Shown here: positions 1-9,592 of the stretch, piece by piece
How positions within the stretch are numbered: the first letter of the stretch is position 1
Layout of the letters: each line of letters opens with the position of its first letter
Source: Mantamonas sphyraenae
Taxonomy: Eukaryota > CRuMs > Mantamonadidae
Direction of reading: 5' to 3'
DNA: 64,000 nt
NCBI GenBank assembly: GCA_026936335.1
Contig: JAPMXV010000008.1
Location: 186,001-250,000, forward strand
Position numbers and translations under genes: made by a program
Notes under the pieces: generated by a model
Told to the model about the DNA's origin: nothing
The model's input: only the letters and a program-made list of their open reading frames with translations
Database searches by the model: none

Positions 1-270
1 GTGAACCAGGTTGTGCCGAACGAGCGAGGCAGCGAGTGCACCACATGCCGGGCACGCGTGCGCATCCAAAGCAAGTACATCGGCGACATCGAGGAGCTGT
101 ACGAGGACTTTCACGTCGTGCAGCTGCCTCTGTTGCCGTATGAGGTGCGGGGCGTAGAGGCCATCGGTGCGTTCTCCGGCCGGCTGCTGGGCCAGGTGGA
201 CGCTGAAAAGGACCGATTGTTGGCCAAAAAGGGGGAGGAGGAAGATTCGTCAAGTCAGGGTGTGGAGTGA
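1..270 (+). CDS. GET3: GET3/ASNA1 (TRC40) ATPase, C-terminal end only
   Basis: This is the last 89 residues of the ATPase that delivers tail-anchored membrane proteins to the ER. The first base of the window is already inside the gene, so the 5' part is missing. What is visible: a CxxC pair (CTTC), the zinc-binding dimer motif of the family; the phrase IQSKYIGDIEELYEDFHVV; and PLLPYEVRG, both hallmarks of the C-terminal alpha-helical region of GET3. The Walker A and switch motifs lie outside the window. The stop is at 268-270 and the next gene on the same strand starts about 24 bases later. Confidence 0.93.
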   Translation: MNQVVPNERGSECTTCRARVRIQSKYIGDIEELYEDFHVVQLPLLPYEVRGVEAIGAFSGRLLGQVDAEKDRLLAKKGEEEDSSSQGVE

Positions 271-293
271 TGGGGTGCGAGAGATGAGGGAAG

Positions 294-3200
294 ATGGGTC
301 ATCGCGCGCCTGGAGAAACAACAAAACCACCCGCAAACAGGCGTTCCCATCGCATGTCGGCCACAAAACGAAAGGGCACACGTAAAGTGCAAACGGGCTC
401 GCATGGGCATGGGGCAACGACGTCGTCGACGTCGACATCGTTGTCGTCGTCGACTGCTGGCGGAACGATGACACGATCGAGTTCACACGGCGGCAGTGGA
501 CCCGGACAAGGTGCCATGTTGCCCGAGTTTGTGGAAGCAGACGTGACCAAGATGTTTGGCAACAGCAAGAATGTGTACGAAGATGCAAACGCGGTGTGGC
601 CGGAGGGGCTGGCAGATGCAACGGCAAGGCAAGTGAGAGCCAACGTACTGCTGCAGGAGTGGCAAAGTGCGTTTGCCACGCGACTTCACGAGTGGATTGG
701 CGAGTGGGAAGCGGAGTACGGTGAGGCGCTGGAGGCGTGGCAGGAGAACTCGGGCATGCCAGGCCCGCCGGTGGAGTTGCCTGCGGATTTGGTCGACGGC
801 CCCTACGTGGTGGACGCAAGCACAGTGGACGCAGGCACGCCGTGTGTGGTGTCGCCCTGGAGTGGCAGTGGAGCGGAAGGGGCGCTGGCGCTGGTGGATC
901 AGGCGCGAGCAAAGAGCGTGGCGTCGAGCACGCGCAGGCTGCGACCCGGTTCGGCGGCAAGCAACACTCTTACGCCTTTGGGCGGCACTGGCACGGGCAA
1001 GAAAGGCCGAGGCCGCGAGCAGAACACATCCATGTACGCATCGCTGATGAACGGATCCCCTGCAGAGATGTATGTGGCGCAGATGCTTCAGGTGCAGAGT
1101 GCAGGTGCGTTTCGGGAGGACGATGCGACGTTCCTTCGTCTCAACGGGCGCCGTGGACACCTAGCCACAGGCATGGACAGCACAGGAACAGGCGCAAACG
1201 AAGATGCAGTGACAGAAAAAGAGGGGGATGTGGCGGAGGAGGACGACAAAGGGGCACAAGGGCAGCAGGAGGGCGACAAAGACGCAACGGTCACTGGCAA
1301 AGACGATGCGTCGACGACAACGACGGCGAAAACCACGCTGCGCGCACTGCTGAGTGCGCTGGAACACGTACAAAACACAGGACTGGGACTTGCACAGGGC
1401 CACTACCTGTGGGAGAACATCTATCCACAGGATAAGGAGACAGGAGTGCCTACGTACAACGCTCAGGGCAAGTATGCGGTGCGGTTGTTTGCGCACGGAG
1501 CGTGGCGCTACGTGCTGGTGGACGACCGGGTGCCTGTTGACGTGGACGGCGTGCCTTTGGTCGTGTTCTCACGCGAGGTGACCGAACTGTGGCCGATTCT
1601 GCTGAGCAAGGCGTTGTTGAAGATGGTGGGCGGCGCGGTGTCGAGTGCGGAGCAGCACGTGCTGGTGCACATGCTCACGGGATGGAGCCCCAGAGTGGAC
1701 ACAGTGTCGTTTGCCAACAGCTGGGCCATGCTGGGTGGCGTGTTTGGCCAGGCAGAGGGCAAGCGGCTGGTTGAAGGAGGTGAGCTACGCACGTGCATCG
1801 ACGCTGTGCAGCAGGCACGCCTTCACGTCATCCAGGAACAAATGGACCGCACTGTGTCGAGCATGTCGGAGCATGTGGGCACGACGACGACGGCAGGAGG
1901 TGCGTCGTCGTCGGGAGCAGCGGCGGCGCGCAGCAAGTCGCGTGCCAAGTCGCGAGCGAGCAGCCGTGTGTCCACACTCAGCACGGCAAACGTGCTGAAC
2001 GAAACCAGTGGCAAGTTGCACGTGGCTGGGGTGGCGCTGGACTCGCTGGAGGTGGATGTGCCGCACGCGTGGATACCGCTAATTGAACAGCAACTGGCGG
2101 CGCCGCTGGCTCAGGTGATGGAGGCTGGCGAGGCCTTTTCCGTGTGTGCGTGGGTGCGCGAGTCGGTAGAGGATGGGATGCTGGCGCGTGCGGGTCTGAA
2201 GCGAGGGTATGGGTACACAGTGCATGAGCTGCGTGAGGTGTGGGGAGAGCGTCTGATGCGAGTGAGCTGTGCACAGGCGCAGTGGCAGGGATCGTACTCG
2301 GACGCAGACGTGGTGACGTGGTCGCCTGCGTTTGAAGAGCGCATTGGGGAGGATCACAAGGCCAGGGTGCACCACGCAGCCTCGCACCGCGCACGCCTGA
2401 CCGACTTTTGGATCAGCTACCAGGACTTTTGCTACTTCTTTGGCAGCGTGCAGGTGTACCACAGTGCGACACGTGCCCACCGGCCGCTGCGCCTGGAGTG
2501 TCGCGAGGAGCAACTGTTGCACAGCACGGCGCAGGAAAAGGTGACGCTGGACCTGTTGCTGATGCCCGTGGTGGAGGAGGGCACGGCGACAAACACAAAC
2601 ACCACCGTGGTTGAAATCCAAGAGTATGCATGGGACTCGCTGGCAGTGCCCAAGGTGGTGTGTCGGCTGGAGGCGAGACATTTGGCCGCCGGAAGCATGG
2701 AGGTGCCTGCTGGTGTGCACACATACGCAGTGGTAGTCAAGCGAGGAGCACGTTCAGGCATGTGTCTGAGCATCCTCAGTGCGCACACGGAACCGGTGGT
2801 GTCGGGTGCGGAGTCCGAGACGACGGTTGGCACGCCCGCGACGGTGGGCGGAGAGACGGGAGGAAACGGTGGCCCAAGCACCACGACACTGGACGAAATG
2901 GCGTCTGCGGATCACAGCGAGTCACACACAGTGGCAGAGTCGCACAAGGGAACGTCTGTGCCGCCAAGCACGCCGTCGAAACGAAGCAAGGGAAGCAAGA
3001 CAAAGCGAGGCAAGAAGCGACGTGAGACCGTGACGGAACACAGCGGCGAGGGACCAGCAAGTGGGAGCAGCGGAAGCGGCGCAGCAGGAGCATCCGGTGG
3101 TGGTGGTGGTGGTGGAGGAAGTAGCAACAGCAGCGGCAATGGAGGAGCAGGGACGTCGAGTGGAAACGGCACAGGACAGGATGGCAGCGGGGAGGATGGC

Positions 3201-5117
3201 AAAGACAGGGATGGAGACGGACGCAGCGCAAGCCGGGCTGAGCTGGAGCGACGTGGAGTGCATTGGTTGCGTTTGGGACGAGAGGCGGAGGTGTTGGCAA
3301 GTGAGTACGGCGTGGGATGCTTCGATGTGGCCGGAGATGTGGCTAGTGCCACGGGAGAGAACGAGTGGCAGGTGTTGCTACGCCAGAAGCTAGAAGTGAC
3401 GAGCAGTGAGGCAGTGTCTGTGGTGGCCAAGTTGCAGATGGCGACGGGTGCGTGGGTGCCTGTGACACGGCTTCAGATTGTGAACAACGACAAGCCGAAA
3501 CGGGTGTGGCAATCGCTTGTGGTCAACGCACGCACAGTGGCGGCACAGGCGGCCGGGCTCAAGGCCAACAGCAAGGGGTACACGGTGGTGGCAGACGTGT
3601 GTTCGGCCAGCGCCATGGAGGGCGAAGCCTATGCGTTGCGAGTGTACACGTCGCACAAGCAGGTGGAAATGAGTGAGGTGGGTGGAGGAGGGGCACCACA
3701 CACTCAGGAGCTGGAGGGTGTGTTTTCGCCAAACAAGTACCTCAGTGTGTGTGGATACTGGCTGAGTAGCAAGGAGCCGACGCAAGCGAGTGTGCAACTG
3801 GTGGGCATGTGCGAAGAGCAGGTGATGGTGCGCATGCAGGCGGTGCGTAACAAGCTGTGCGTGTGTGAAGCCACGGGTGCCGGGCGAACATCGCTCACCG
3901 CGGTGCCGGTGGACAGCGCAGGTGTGTTGGTGAGTGTGGAGGTGGACACGTCAGACGCAGAGTATGCCACGCCTCTGGACGCGGAGGATCCGTACCATGG
4001 ATTGGGCAACACGGTGACGGTGTCGCTGTCGTCGTCGTCAGGCAAGAGCAGCCCGCGGAAGAAGACCAAGGCAAAGAAGAACAGTGTGGTGGCACAGGAG
4101 ACGCTGACGGGCAAACAGTTCCGCTGGGTGTTGCGTGTGGCCAGTGCGGCGCCTGTGGAGGTGCGTGCGGACACGGAGTTGCAGGACAGCTTTGCCGCCG
4201 TGGTCAGTGGCTGGGAGAAGGAGGAGCCTGGGCGTGGCAAGCGGGCGGCGGCTGCGCGTGAGCGCTGGCTGGCCAGTAGCAGCAGCAGCAACAGCAATGG
4301 CAACGCAGGCGGTGGCGGTGGCACTGGGAGCAGCAGTGGCAGTGGCAACGGGGTCAGCGGAGGCGATGGCAACAACGCAGGCGGAGAAGGTGGACTGGGA
4401 GGAAGCGGACTGAGCTTGGGTGGAGGGAGCACGAGCAAGAGCAGCTCCAAGAAGCGCAAGGACAAGAACAGCAACAGCGGGGTGCAGGGTCGCGTGGATG
4501 CCGACGGGGTGCCATACTCTGAGAAATTCAAACCGAAACAGGGGTTTGTGCGAGTGGGCGTCAAGGAACGTGTCGTGAGTGCAGACGAACTGCGGGACAA
4601 GCAGCGTGCGCGAGAGGCACAGATGGAGGAGTTTGCAAAGAAGCGAGAGGCGCAGCTGGCTGTACGCGCAGCGCTCAAGGTGGAGCGCACGCAAGCTCGC
4701 ACGAGCATGCTCAAGGGTCTGAAGGAATGGCGCAACGAGGTGCAACAGGTGAACGAGAACGACCGGGGCCGCATTGTGGTGTGGAGCGTGAAGAAGGAGG
4801 CCGAGGAGAAACGCAGGGAGGAAGGGCTGCGTGCAGCGCAGCTGGCGGCTCAGCAACAAGCTCAGCAGCAAGCTCAGCAGACGCAACAGACACAGGGACA
4901 GGGACAGGTGCAGTTGCAGGTCAATGACGAGCACCCCGGCGGAGGTTTGAAAAAAGATCGCAGCGTCGACAGGGCGGAGGGCGGCAGCAGCAGCAGCAGC
5001 GGCGGCGGCGGCAACACCAAGCGAGAAGATCGTACCAAACGAACCACAGGCAGGCGGACGTCGCGCAAGGGCAGCCGAACGAGCGCACGAGGGAGTGGGA
5101 CAAAGAGAGGAGCGTAG
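294..5117 (+). CDS. Androglobin-like protein (calpain-fold region, no visible globin)
   Basis: An uninterrupted frame of 1607 residues. Androglobin is a large animal/flagellate protein with a degenerate calpain-like protease region, a permuted globin and later beta-sandwich domains, linked to cilia and sperm tails. Here the calpain-like region is clear around residues 350-480 (GKYAVRLFAHGAWRYVLVDD and ELWPILLSKALLKMVGG). The segment WISYQDFCYFFGSVQVYH follows near residue 705, then the post-globin beta-rich part (GVFSPNKYLSVCGYWL near 1145). Between them, about residues 840-980, where a globin would sit, there is mostly Ser/Gly/Lys low complexity. The C-terminus is charged and coiled. A second in-frame ATG at 354 is an equally good start. 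The identification rests on motif resemblance. Confidence 0.75.
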   Translation: MGHRAPGETTKPPANRRSHRMSATKRKGTRKVQTGSHGHGATTSSTSTSLSSSTAGGTMTRSSSHGGSGPGQGAMLPEFVEADVTKMFGNSKNVYEDANAVWPEGLADATARQVRANVLLQEWQSAFATRLHEWIGEWEAEYGEALEAWQENSGMPGPPVELPADLVDGPYVVDASTVDAGTPCVVSPWSGSGAEGALALVDQARAKSVASSTRRLRPGSAASNTLTPLGGTGTGKKGRGREQNTSMYASLMNGSPAEMYVAQMLQVQSAGAFREDDATFLRLNGRRGHLATGMDSTGTGANEDAVTEKEGDVAEEDDKGAQGQQEGDKDATVTGKDDASTTTTAKTTLRALLSALEHVQNTGLGLAQGHYLWENIYPQDKETGVPTYNAQGKYAVRLFAHGAWRYVLVDDRVPVDVDGVPLVVFSREVTELWPILLSKALLKMVGGAVSSAEQHVLVHMLTGWSPRVDTVSFANSWAMLGGVFGQAEGKRLVEGGELRTCIDAVQQARLHVIQEQMDRTVSSMSEHVGTTTTAGGASSSGAAAARSKSRAKSRASSRVSTLSTANVLNETSGKLHVAGVALDSLEVDVPHAWIPLIEQQLAAPLAQVMEAGEAFSVCAWVRESVEDGMLARAGLKRGYGYTVHELREVWGERLMRVSCAQAQWQGSYSDADVVTWSPAFEERIGEDHKARVHHAASHRARLTDFWISYQDFCYFFGSVQVYHSATRAHRPLRLECREEQLLHSTAQEKVTLDLLLMPVVEEGTATNTNTTVVEIQEYAWDSLAVPKVVCRLEARHLAAGSMEVPAGVHTYAVVVKRGARSGMCLSILSAHTEPVVSGAESETTVGTPATVGGETGGNGGPSTTTLDEMASADHSESHTVAESHKGTSVPPSTPSKRSKGSKTKRGKKRRETVTEHSGEGPASGSSGSGAAGASGGGGGGGGSSNSSGNGGAGTSSGNGTGQDGSGEDGKDRDGDGRSASRAELERRGVHWLRLGREAEVLASEYGVGCFDVAGDVASATGENEWQVLLRQKLEVTSSEAVSVVAKLQMATGAWVPVTRLQIVNNDKPKRVWQSLVVNARTVAAQAAGLKANSKGYTVVADVCSASAMEGEAYALRVYTSHKQVEMSEVGGGGAPHTQELEGVFSPNKYLSVCGYWLSSKEPTQASVQLVGMCEEQVMVRMQAVRNKLCVCEATGAGRTSLTAVPVDSAGVLVSVEVDTSDAEYATPLDAEDPYHGLGNTVTVSLSSSSGKSSPRKKTKAKKNSVVAQETLTGKQFRWVLRVASAAPVEVRADTELQDSFAAVVSGWEKEEPGRGKRAAAARERWLASSSSSNSNGNAGGGGGTGSSSGSGNGVSGGDGNNAGGEGGLGGSGLSLGGGSTSKSSSKKRKDKNSNSGVQGRVDADGVPYSEKFKPKQGFVRVGVKERVVSADELRDKQRAREAQMEEFAKKREAQLAVRAALKVERTQARTSMLKGLKEWRNEVQQVNENDRGRIVVWSVKKEAEEKRREEGLRAAQLAAQQQAQQQAQQTQQTQGQGQVQLQVNDEHPGGGLKKDRSVDRAEGGSSSSSGGGGNTKREDRTKRTTGRRTSRKGSRTSARGSGTKRGA

Positions 5118-5143
5118 ATGCAGATGATGCAGACTGTTTTTTC

Positions 5144-6331
5144 TCAATGGGCTTCATTGGCCACTTTGGCCATCTCACGCACGTAGGCACGAAAAGCGCG
5201 GCGAGAGGTGGGCATGATGACGTCAAAGTTGAGCCAGCCGTGAGTGTGTTTGGGCAGGACGACGAGGGTGTCGACGCCAGGCCGAAGGCCGTTCATGCGG
5301 TCGATGAAGATGCGCGAATCATCAATGAGTGGATCAACTTGGCCACAAATGAAGCGGCAAGGGGGCAACTGGGCGATGAGGTCGTCGGGAGCGTCGATGG
5401 GGGAGAGGATGTTGCGCGTGGTTTCGTCCACGTCCTTGAGCGGAGTTGCAATGTAGGCGTCGTGAAACACATTCCGAATGGCACGTGGGATGACCACGTC
5501 ATACGTGTAGCGCACTTCCGAGGGGACGATGTCGCCCGCCATGCTGAGGACGGGGTAAATCGCGTTGACGGCCGATGGTGCAGGCAGGGCGTCGTCAGGA
5601 TGGACAAGCAAGTCCAGCGCCACAGACACAGATAGGTTACCGCCTGCGCTATCTCCCATGAGGACAACGTTGCGCAGGGTTCCCAGGCCAAGCCTGCGGG
5701 CCTCTTCGGAGAATAGCCACCGGTACGCGGCGCGACATTGTTGCGTTTGCGTCGGTGCCTTGGCGTCAGGAGCCAACGTGTAGTCGACACTGAGCACAGG
5801 CAGGTTGCTGCACTCTGCGATCTTGACCAATGCACTGTGGTAAGTCTTGGAGCTCATGCAGCAGAAGCCACCGCCGTGGATGTAGAGGACGGCCGCGGTG
5901 GGCAACGCTTTGGCCGGGTTCTGAGCAGAGTACAGGAAGCAGGGGACAGGTTGGTCGAGGTCATCGCTGTGCACAGCCACACTCTTGCCGTTCCAATGGA
6001 GGCGAGGTAGAACAAGCCATTGGAGGAGCGCCAGGAGGTTGAGACGCTCCGGCAGCGACCAGGCAAACTTGAAGAAGGTCAACGAGAGCGGCCCAGAGTA
6101 GATGGAGCTGTAGTACGCCTTGGTGGCGTTTGTAAACACAATAAAGAAGATGGTGGTGGCTATGAAAGGGAGTTCGAGGAGCCACATGGGCAGGCGGCGG
6201 AGGAGAAAGAACCACAAATGTGCCGAACACAACAGCGCCCTGTGGATTCGGACCTGGGTGCGTGTTTCGGATCCATAGTGGCCATCGATGTCCGACTCGA
6301 GGATTGGAGCGGTGTTGGACGACGACGACAT
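5144..6331 (-). CDS. Alpha/beta hydrolase, hormone-sensitive-lipase/AADAC type
   Basis: A single-exon hydrolase of 395 residues, likely a membrane-tethered esterase or lipase. Visible features: a hydrophobic N-terminal segment (LPFIATTIFFIVF), the oxyanion-hole motif HGGGF, the nucleophile elbow GDSAGG, a late Asp in GQVDPLIDD and a late His in HTHGW, which together give a full Ser-Asp-His triad. This is the arrangement of the alpha/beta hydrolase_3 (HSL) family. The frame stays open upstream, but those codons would overlap the end of the Rab gene at 6390, so the ATG at 6331 is preferred. It converges on the androglobin-like gene with 26 bases between the stops. The substrate cannot be told from sequence. 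Confidence 0.88.
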   Translation of the reverse strand: MSSSSNTAPILESDIDGHYGSETRTQVRIHRALLCSAHLWFFLLRRLPMWLLELPFIATTIFFIVFTNATKAYYSSIYSGPLSLTFFKFAWSLPERLNLLALLQWLVLPRLHWNGKSVAVHSDDLDQPVPCFLYSAQNPAKALPTAAVLYIHGGGFCCMSSKTYHSALVKIAECSNLPVLSVDYTLAPDAKAPTQTQQCRAAYRWLFSEEARRLGLGTLRNVVLMGDSAGGNLSVSVALDLLVHPDDALPAPSAVNAIYPVLSMAGDIVPSEVRYTYDVVIPRAIRNVFHDAYIATPLKDVDETTRNILSPIDAPDDLIAQLPPCRFICGQVDPLIDDSRIFIDRMNGLRPGVDTLVVLPKHTHGWLNFDVIMPTSRRAFRAYVREMAKVANEAH

Positions 6332-6389
6332 GTGGTTTGGACAAGAAGAGTGGTTTTGTTGTTCTGGGTGGTGTGGGGCCCTCTGCTCT

Positions 6390-7902
6390 TTAGCAGGGGC
6401 ATGCATCGTCGTCCTTGCTGCCTCCATCGAGGGTGATGGTACCTTCGTTGGCGACACGGCGGACATCGTTGTCCAGAATCTTGCTCACGAGGAACTTGGC
6501 GGCCTTGTCGATGTTGATGTTCTCCTTGGCGGAGGTCTCGAACCATCCGACGTAGCTTTGCTCTTCACAGTACTGGTCCATCTGGCCCGAGGTCTTGATG
6601 AGACCGTCCTTGGCGAGGTCACACTGTGCGGGAACACGGTAGGCGGGCGCGAGGGGGGGGGGGTGAAAAGTCAGATTGCCGTCCACGGCGGTTGGTTGGT
6701 GTGCAACGGAACGGATGGCAGGGTGAGGTCACCCGGTGTGCGGGGTGGGCACCGTATGTTTCACAACGTACCTTGTTGGCGAGGAGCACCACGGGGATGG
6801 GCTCGTCGTTGGGCAGCAACACCTTGGAGTCGAGGTCTGTGAAGGGGCAACAAGGGCAAGGAGGGCGCGGGTGAGCCATGGAGTGAGATGCATTGGCACA
6901 GGCATGGAATCGGTCGAATGTGGTCCAAGGAGAACATGGGCAGCAGAGACACAGGGGAGAGAGAAGGAGGGGGGAAGAAGGAGGGCTGCGACGGCGGGAG
7001 GGTTGGCAGTTGGCGAAATGGAACGTACCGGCCTTCCACTTGCCCGTAGCCTCAAACGTTGAGGAGCGAGTGACATCAAACACGACAAAGGCCCCGACGG
7101 CCTCCTTGTAGTACACCTGTGAATGGAGAGGCGTGCGTAGGGACAGAGGGGCTACGAGTGAGCGTAGGGGCGGGCGAGAGGGCAAGGAGAGAATCGAATT
7201 GGGGCCAAAATGAAAGGGCGCGAGCCAAGCAAAGGCAGGGCACACGCTGTCCACGCACCCTGGTCATGTTTCCGAAGCGCTCCTGGCCAGCAATGTCCCA
7301 GAGCTGCAGGCGGACGATGGTGTTGGGGTCCCAGTTGATGACCTTGAGGGCAAAGTCCACACCAATCTGTGCAAAAAAAGGGCGGCGAGGGTGGGTCAGC
7401 GGGGCAAGTAGGTGCCAAACGATCACCACGTGGTGACACATACCGTGCTCTTGTAATGCATAGAGAAGCTGTGGCGCGAAAGCGGGTGTGGAGGGTGTGA
7501 GTGGACAACGGGTAACGGCGTGGGGCGCGGTGCGGAGCGGGACTCTGGATTTTTTGGACAGGCCGCCACGCAAGAGTGTCGCGTTCCCTCCCGATTTTTC
7601 TTGCGGGCTCAGTCCTGCGGGACAGGGGCCTGTGGTGGGCACGCGGAAGGGCGCAACGTGTGCGCAGCGGCCCTGTGTCTGTGAACACGACTCACATGTT
7701 GTGCACAAAGCGCTTGATGATGGAGGTCTTGCCCGTGCCGATGTCTCCAACGACCAGAATCTTGTAAAGGAACTCCGTGACTTCGCCGGTCTCGCTCTGC
7801 AGGGGCCAGGGTGAAATGAGCGGGTCGAGGTGAGTGGACCAGGCACGGTGGAGGCATGGGAAGAAGCGGTGCGAGTGGAGGTGCCGGCACGCGGCGTACC
7901 AT
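6390..7902 (-). CDS. RAB32: Rab32/Rab38-subfamily small GTPase, copy A
   Basis: A seven-exon gene: 7900-7902, 7696-7796, 7444-7468, 7259-7366, 7029-7116, 6772-6836 and 6390-6623. Phases all agree and give 207 residues. The protein has the P-loop GDIGTGKTS, the switch II segment WDIAGQERFGNMTR, ANKCD and ETSAKEN. VDFALKVINWD marks the Rab32/38/29 group, and the end CPC is a CxC prenylation signal. Rab32 proteins act on lysosome-related organelles, mitochondria contacts and phagosomes. The first coding exon appears to be the ATG alone, followed directly by the donor GTACGC. A second copy with far fewer introns lies at 34899-35814. LAS1 lies just upstream on the same strand (48 bases away). Confidence 0.92.
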
Positions 7903-7949
7903 TGTTTGTTGGGGTGGGAAGCGACGCGCGGCTGTTCAGTTCATGCTGT

Positions 7950-9383
7950 TCATTGGTCGGCTGGATGGAGAAACATGCCACTGCTGGGTGCATCCAGGTG
8001 GGAAGGCAAGTCCAGTTGGATGACTGTGCCCTGCCAGGGCAAAAGACCGATGGGGGTATTTACAAACGCATCCTGGGCCGTCCAAGGATTGACGCGTTGA
8101 CGCTTGCTGTCCTGCGACGAAGAGGCGTGCGTACGCTTGCGCTTCATGCGTGCCAACGCCTCTTCCATGGCTTTCAGGGAGGAGGAGCTGCCATGCACAC
8201 TCACGAGCTCATCGTCGTCGTCGTCATCGTCATCGTCGTCGTCGATGGAAATGGTGTTCGTGTTCTTGGGGTCGTCCTCCTCCTCGAGGTCCTCTTCCTC
8301 CTCCCCTTGATCAAACAGGCCCTGGGTGTGAGAAGACGATGAGGCAGAGGCAGCGGCGGCGGCAGCGGCTGCACGTACGGTGCTCTGGAGCTTGCGCCAG
8401 CCTGCCTTTGACATGCCGATGCGCTTGCGCACCTTGACGGCCAGCGCTTGGGAGAGGTCGTGTGGGGAGGAAGCGCAGGCGTGGAGGATGTTGCGGTAGG
8501 GCAGGGGAGGTTTGGGAGACTTGAGGGAGCTGACACGTGCGAGGACGCCCGGAGAGCCGAGGACAGCGTCGTCGTCGTCTGTGTCTCGCTGGTCATGAAG
8601 CGTGAGGAGATGGGAAAGGTATTTGCAGACGAGGACGACGTGTGTGCTCATGTAGGGCACCAGCAACATGGCAAGAGTGGGGTCAAACTGCCGCCATTGT
8701 GCGCTTGCAGCGGCGACAAGCTTGCGCAGGTTCTTGTGCTGGGCCGTAGTGAGTGTGTCGTTGAGGAGGTAGGTGGGGGAGGCAAGCATGGGAAGCATGA
8801 TGGTAAGGGCGCACTCTGGGTCGAGTTCGAGAACAGGAGCAAAGTGCTGGGCGTCGGCCAGAGCGTGTGCAAGGGCAGCGGCACATGTGTCGTACAACTG
8901 CGCAACGACAGCCTGTTGTGGGCCAAAATAGTGTGTATGGATCCACTGTACGGCATTGTTGGCCGCATTACGTAGGGACGGGAGGGTGGGAAGGGCGTTG
9001 TGGGCTGCCTGGTGACGCAGATCGACGAGCTGCGGAGGGATCTGCAAGCGGGCGGCAAGCATGCTTACAGACAACGCAAAGCGGCCCTGTTGGATGTCAT
9101 CGACGAGGCCGTTGACAAAGCGGATAATAGACATGGAATAGAGGAGGCGGAGCTGATGGTGGCCCAGACGTGTGCTGTGCATGGTGTTGCTCGGCGAGTC
9201 TGCGTCCTGGGCAAGCACAAGGATCAGCTGGGCAGCCACGTCGAAGGACAGAGGCACCTGACCTCGACAGCGCCACGATTCAACTACTTTCAGTGCATGC
9301 CGAACAGCACGGCGGTCGGATGAGACCAGATCCGTCGTCGTCTGCTGCCACTCGGACCAGTTGACAAATGGTGTGCCGCGCAT
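7950..9383 (-). CDS. LAS1: LAS1 rRNA-processing endoribonuclease
   Basis: A 477-residue single-exon protein. Las1 is a HEPN nuclease that cuts the ITS2 spacer of pre-rRNA, working with Grc3 kinase in the nucleolus. The N-terminus has the Las1 signature: FVNWSEWQ, then SMSIIRFVNGLVD, then LVDLRHQAAHNALPTLPSLR. The last carries the HEPN Arg-x4-His (RHQAAH), where family members usually read RHEATH. The C-terminal third has low-complexity stretches (poly-Ala, acidic DDDDDDD) and basic KRKR patches that could serve nuclear import. The frame stays open upstream of 9383, but that part looks like antisense of the next gene (Pro/Ser-rich) and lacks family motifs, so the ATG at 9383 is chosen. Confidence 0.88.
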   Translation of the reverse strand: MRGTPFVNWSEWQQTTTDLVSSDRRAVRHALKVVESWRCRGQVPLSFDVAAQLILVLAQDADSPSNTMHSTRLGHHQLRLLYSMSIIRFVNGLVDDIQQGRFALSVSMLAARLQIPPQLVDLRHQAAHNALPTLPSLRNAANNAVQWIHTHYFGPQQAVVAQLYDTCAAALAHALADAQHFAPVLELDPECALTIMLPMLASPTYLLNDTLTTAQHKNLRKLVAAASAQWRQFDPTLAMLLVPYMSTHVVLVCKYLSHLLTLHDQRDTDDDDAVLGSPGVLARVSSLKSPKPPLPYRNILHACASSPHDLSQALAVKVRKRIGMSKAGWRKLQSTVRAAAAAAAASASSSSHTQGLFDQGEEEEDLEEEDDPKNTNTISIDDDDDDDDDDDELVSVHGSSSSLKAMEEALARMKRKRTHASSSQDSKRQRVNPWTAQDAFVNTPIGLLPWQGTVIQLDLPSHLDAPSSGMFLHPADQ

Positions 9384-9592
9384 CGATGGTCTGGGTCCAG
9401 GGGCGCATTGACGTGTGTGGGGATGGGTTTGGATGGCATGTGGGAAGGTGTGTGTGTGTGTGGAAGTCGATCGGCGGGCGATCTCCGGAAAAGGAAAATC
9501 GGGGTTGAATCCCACGGCCCTCAACGGCTCGGGTGTCAAAAATGGAAAAGGGAGGATGTGCGCCGACGTGACCAAGACACCAGAGAGTAAAC

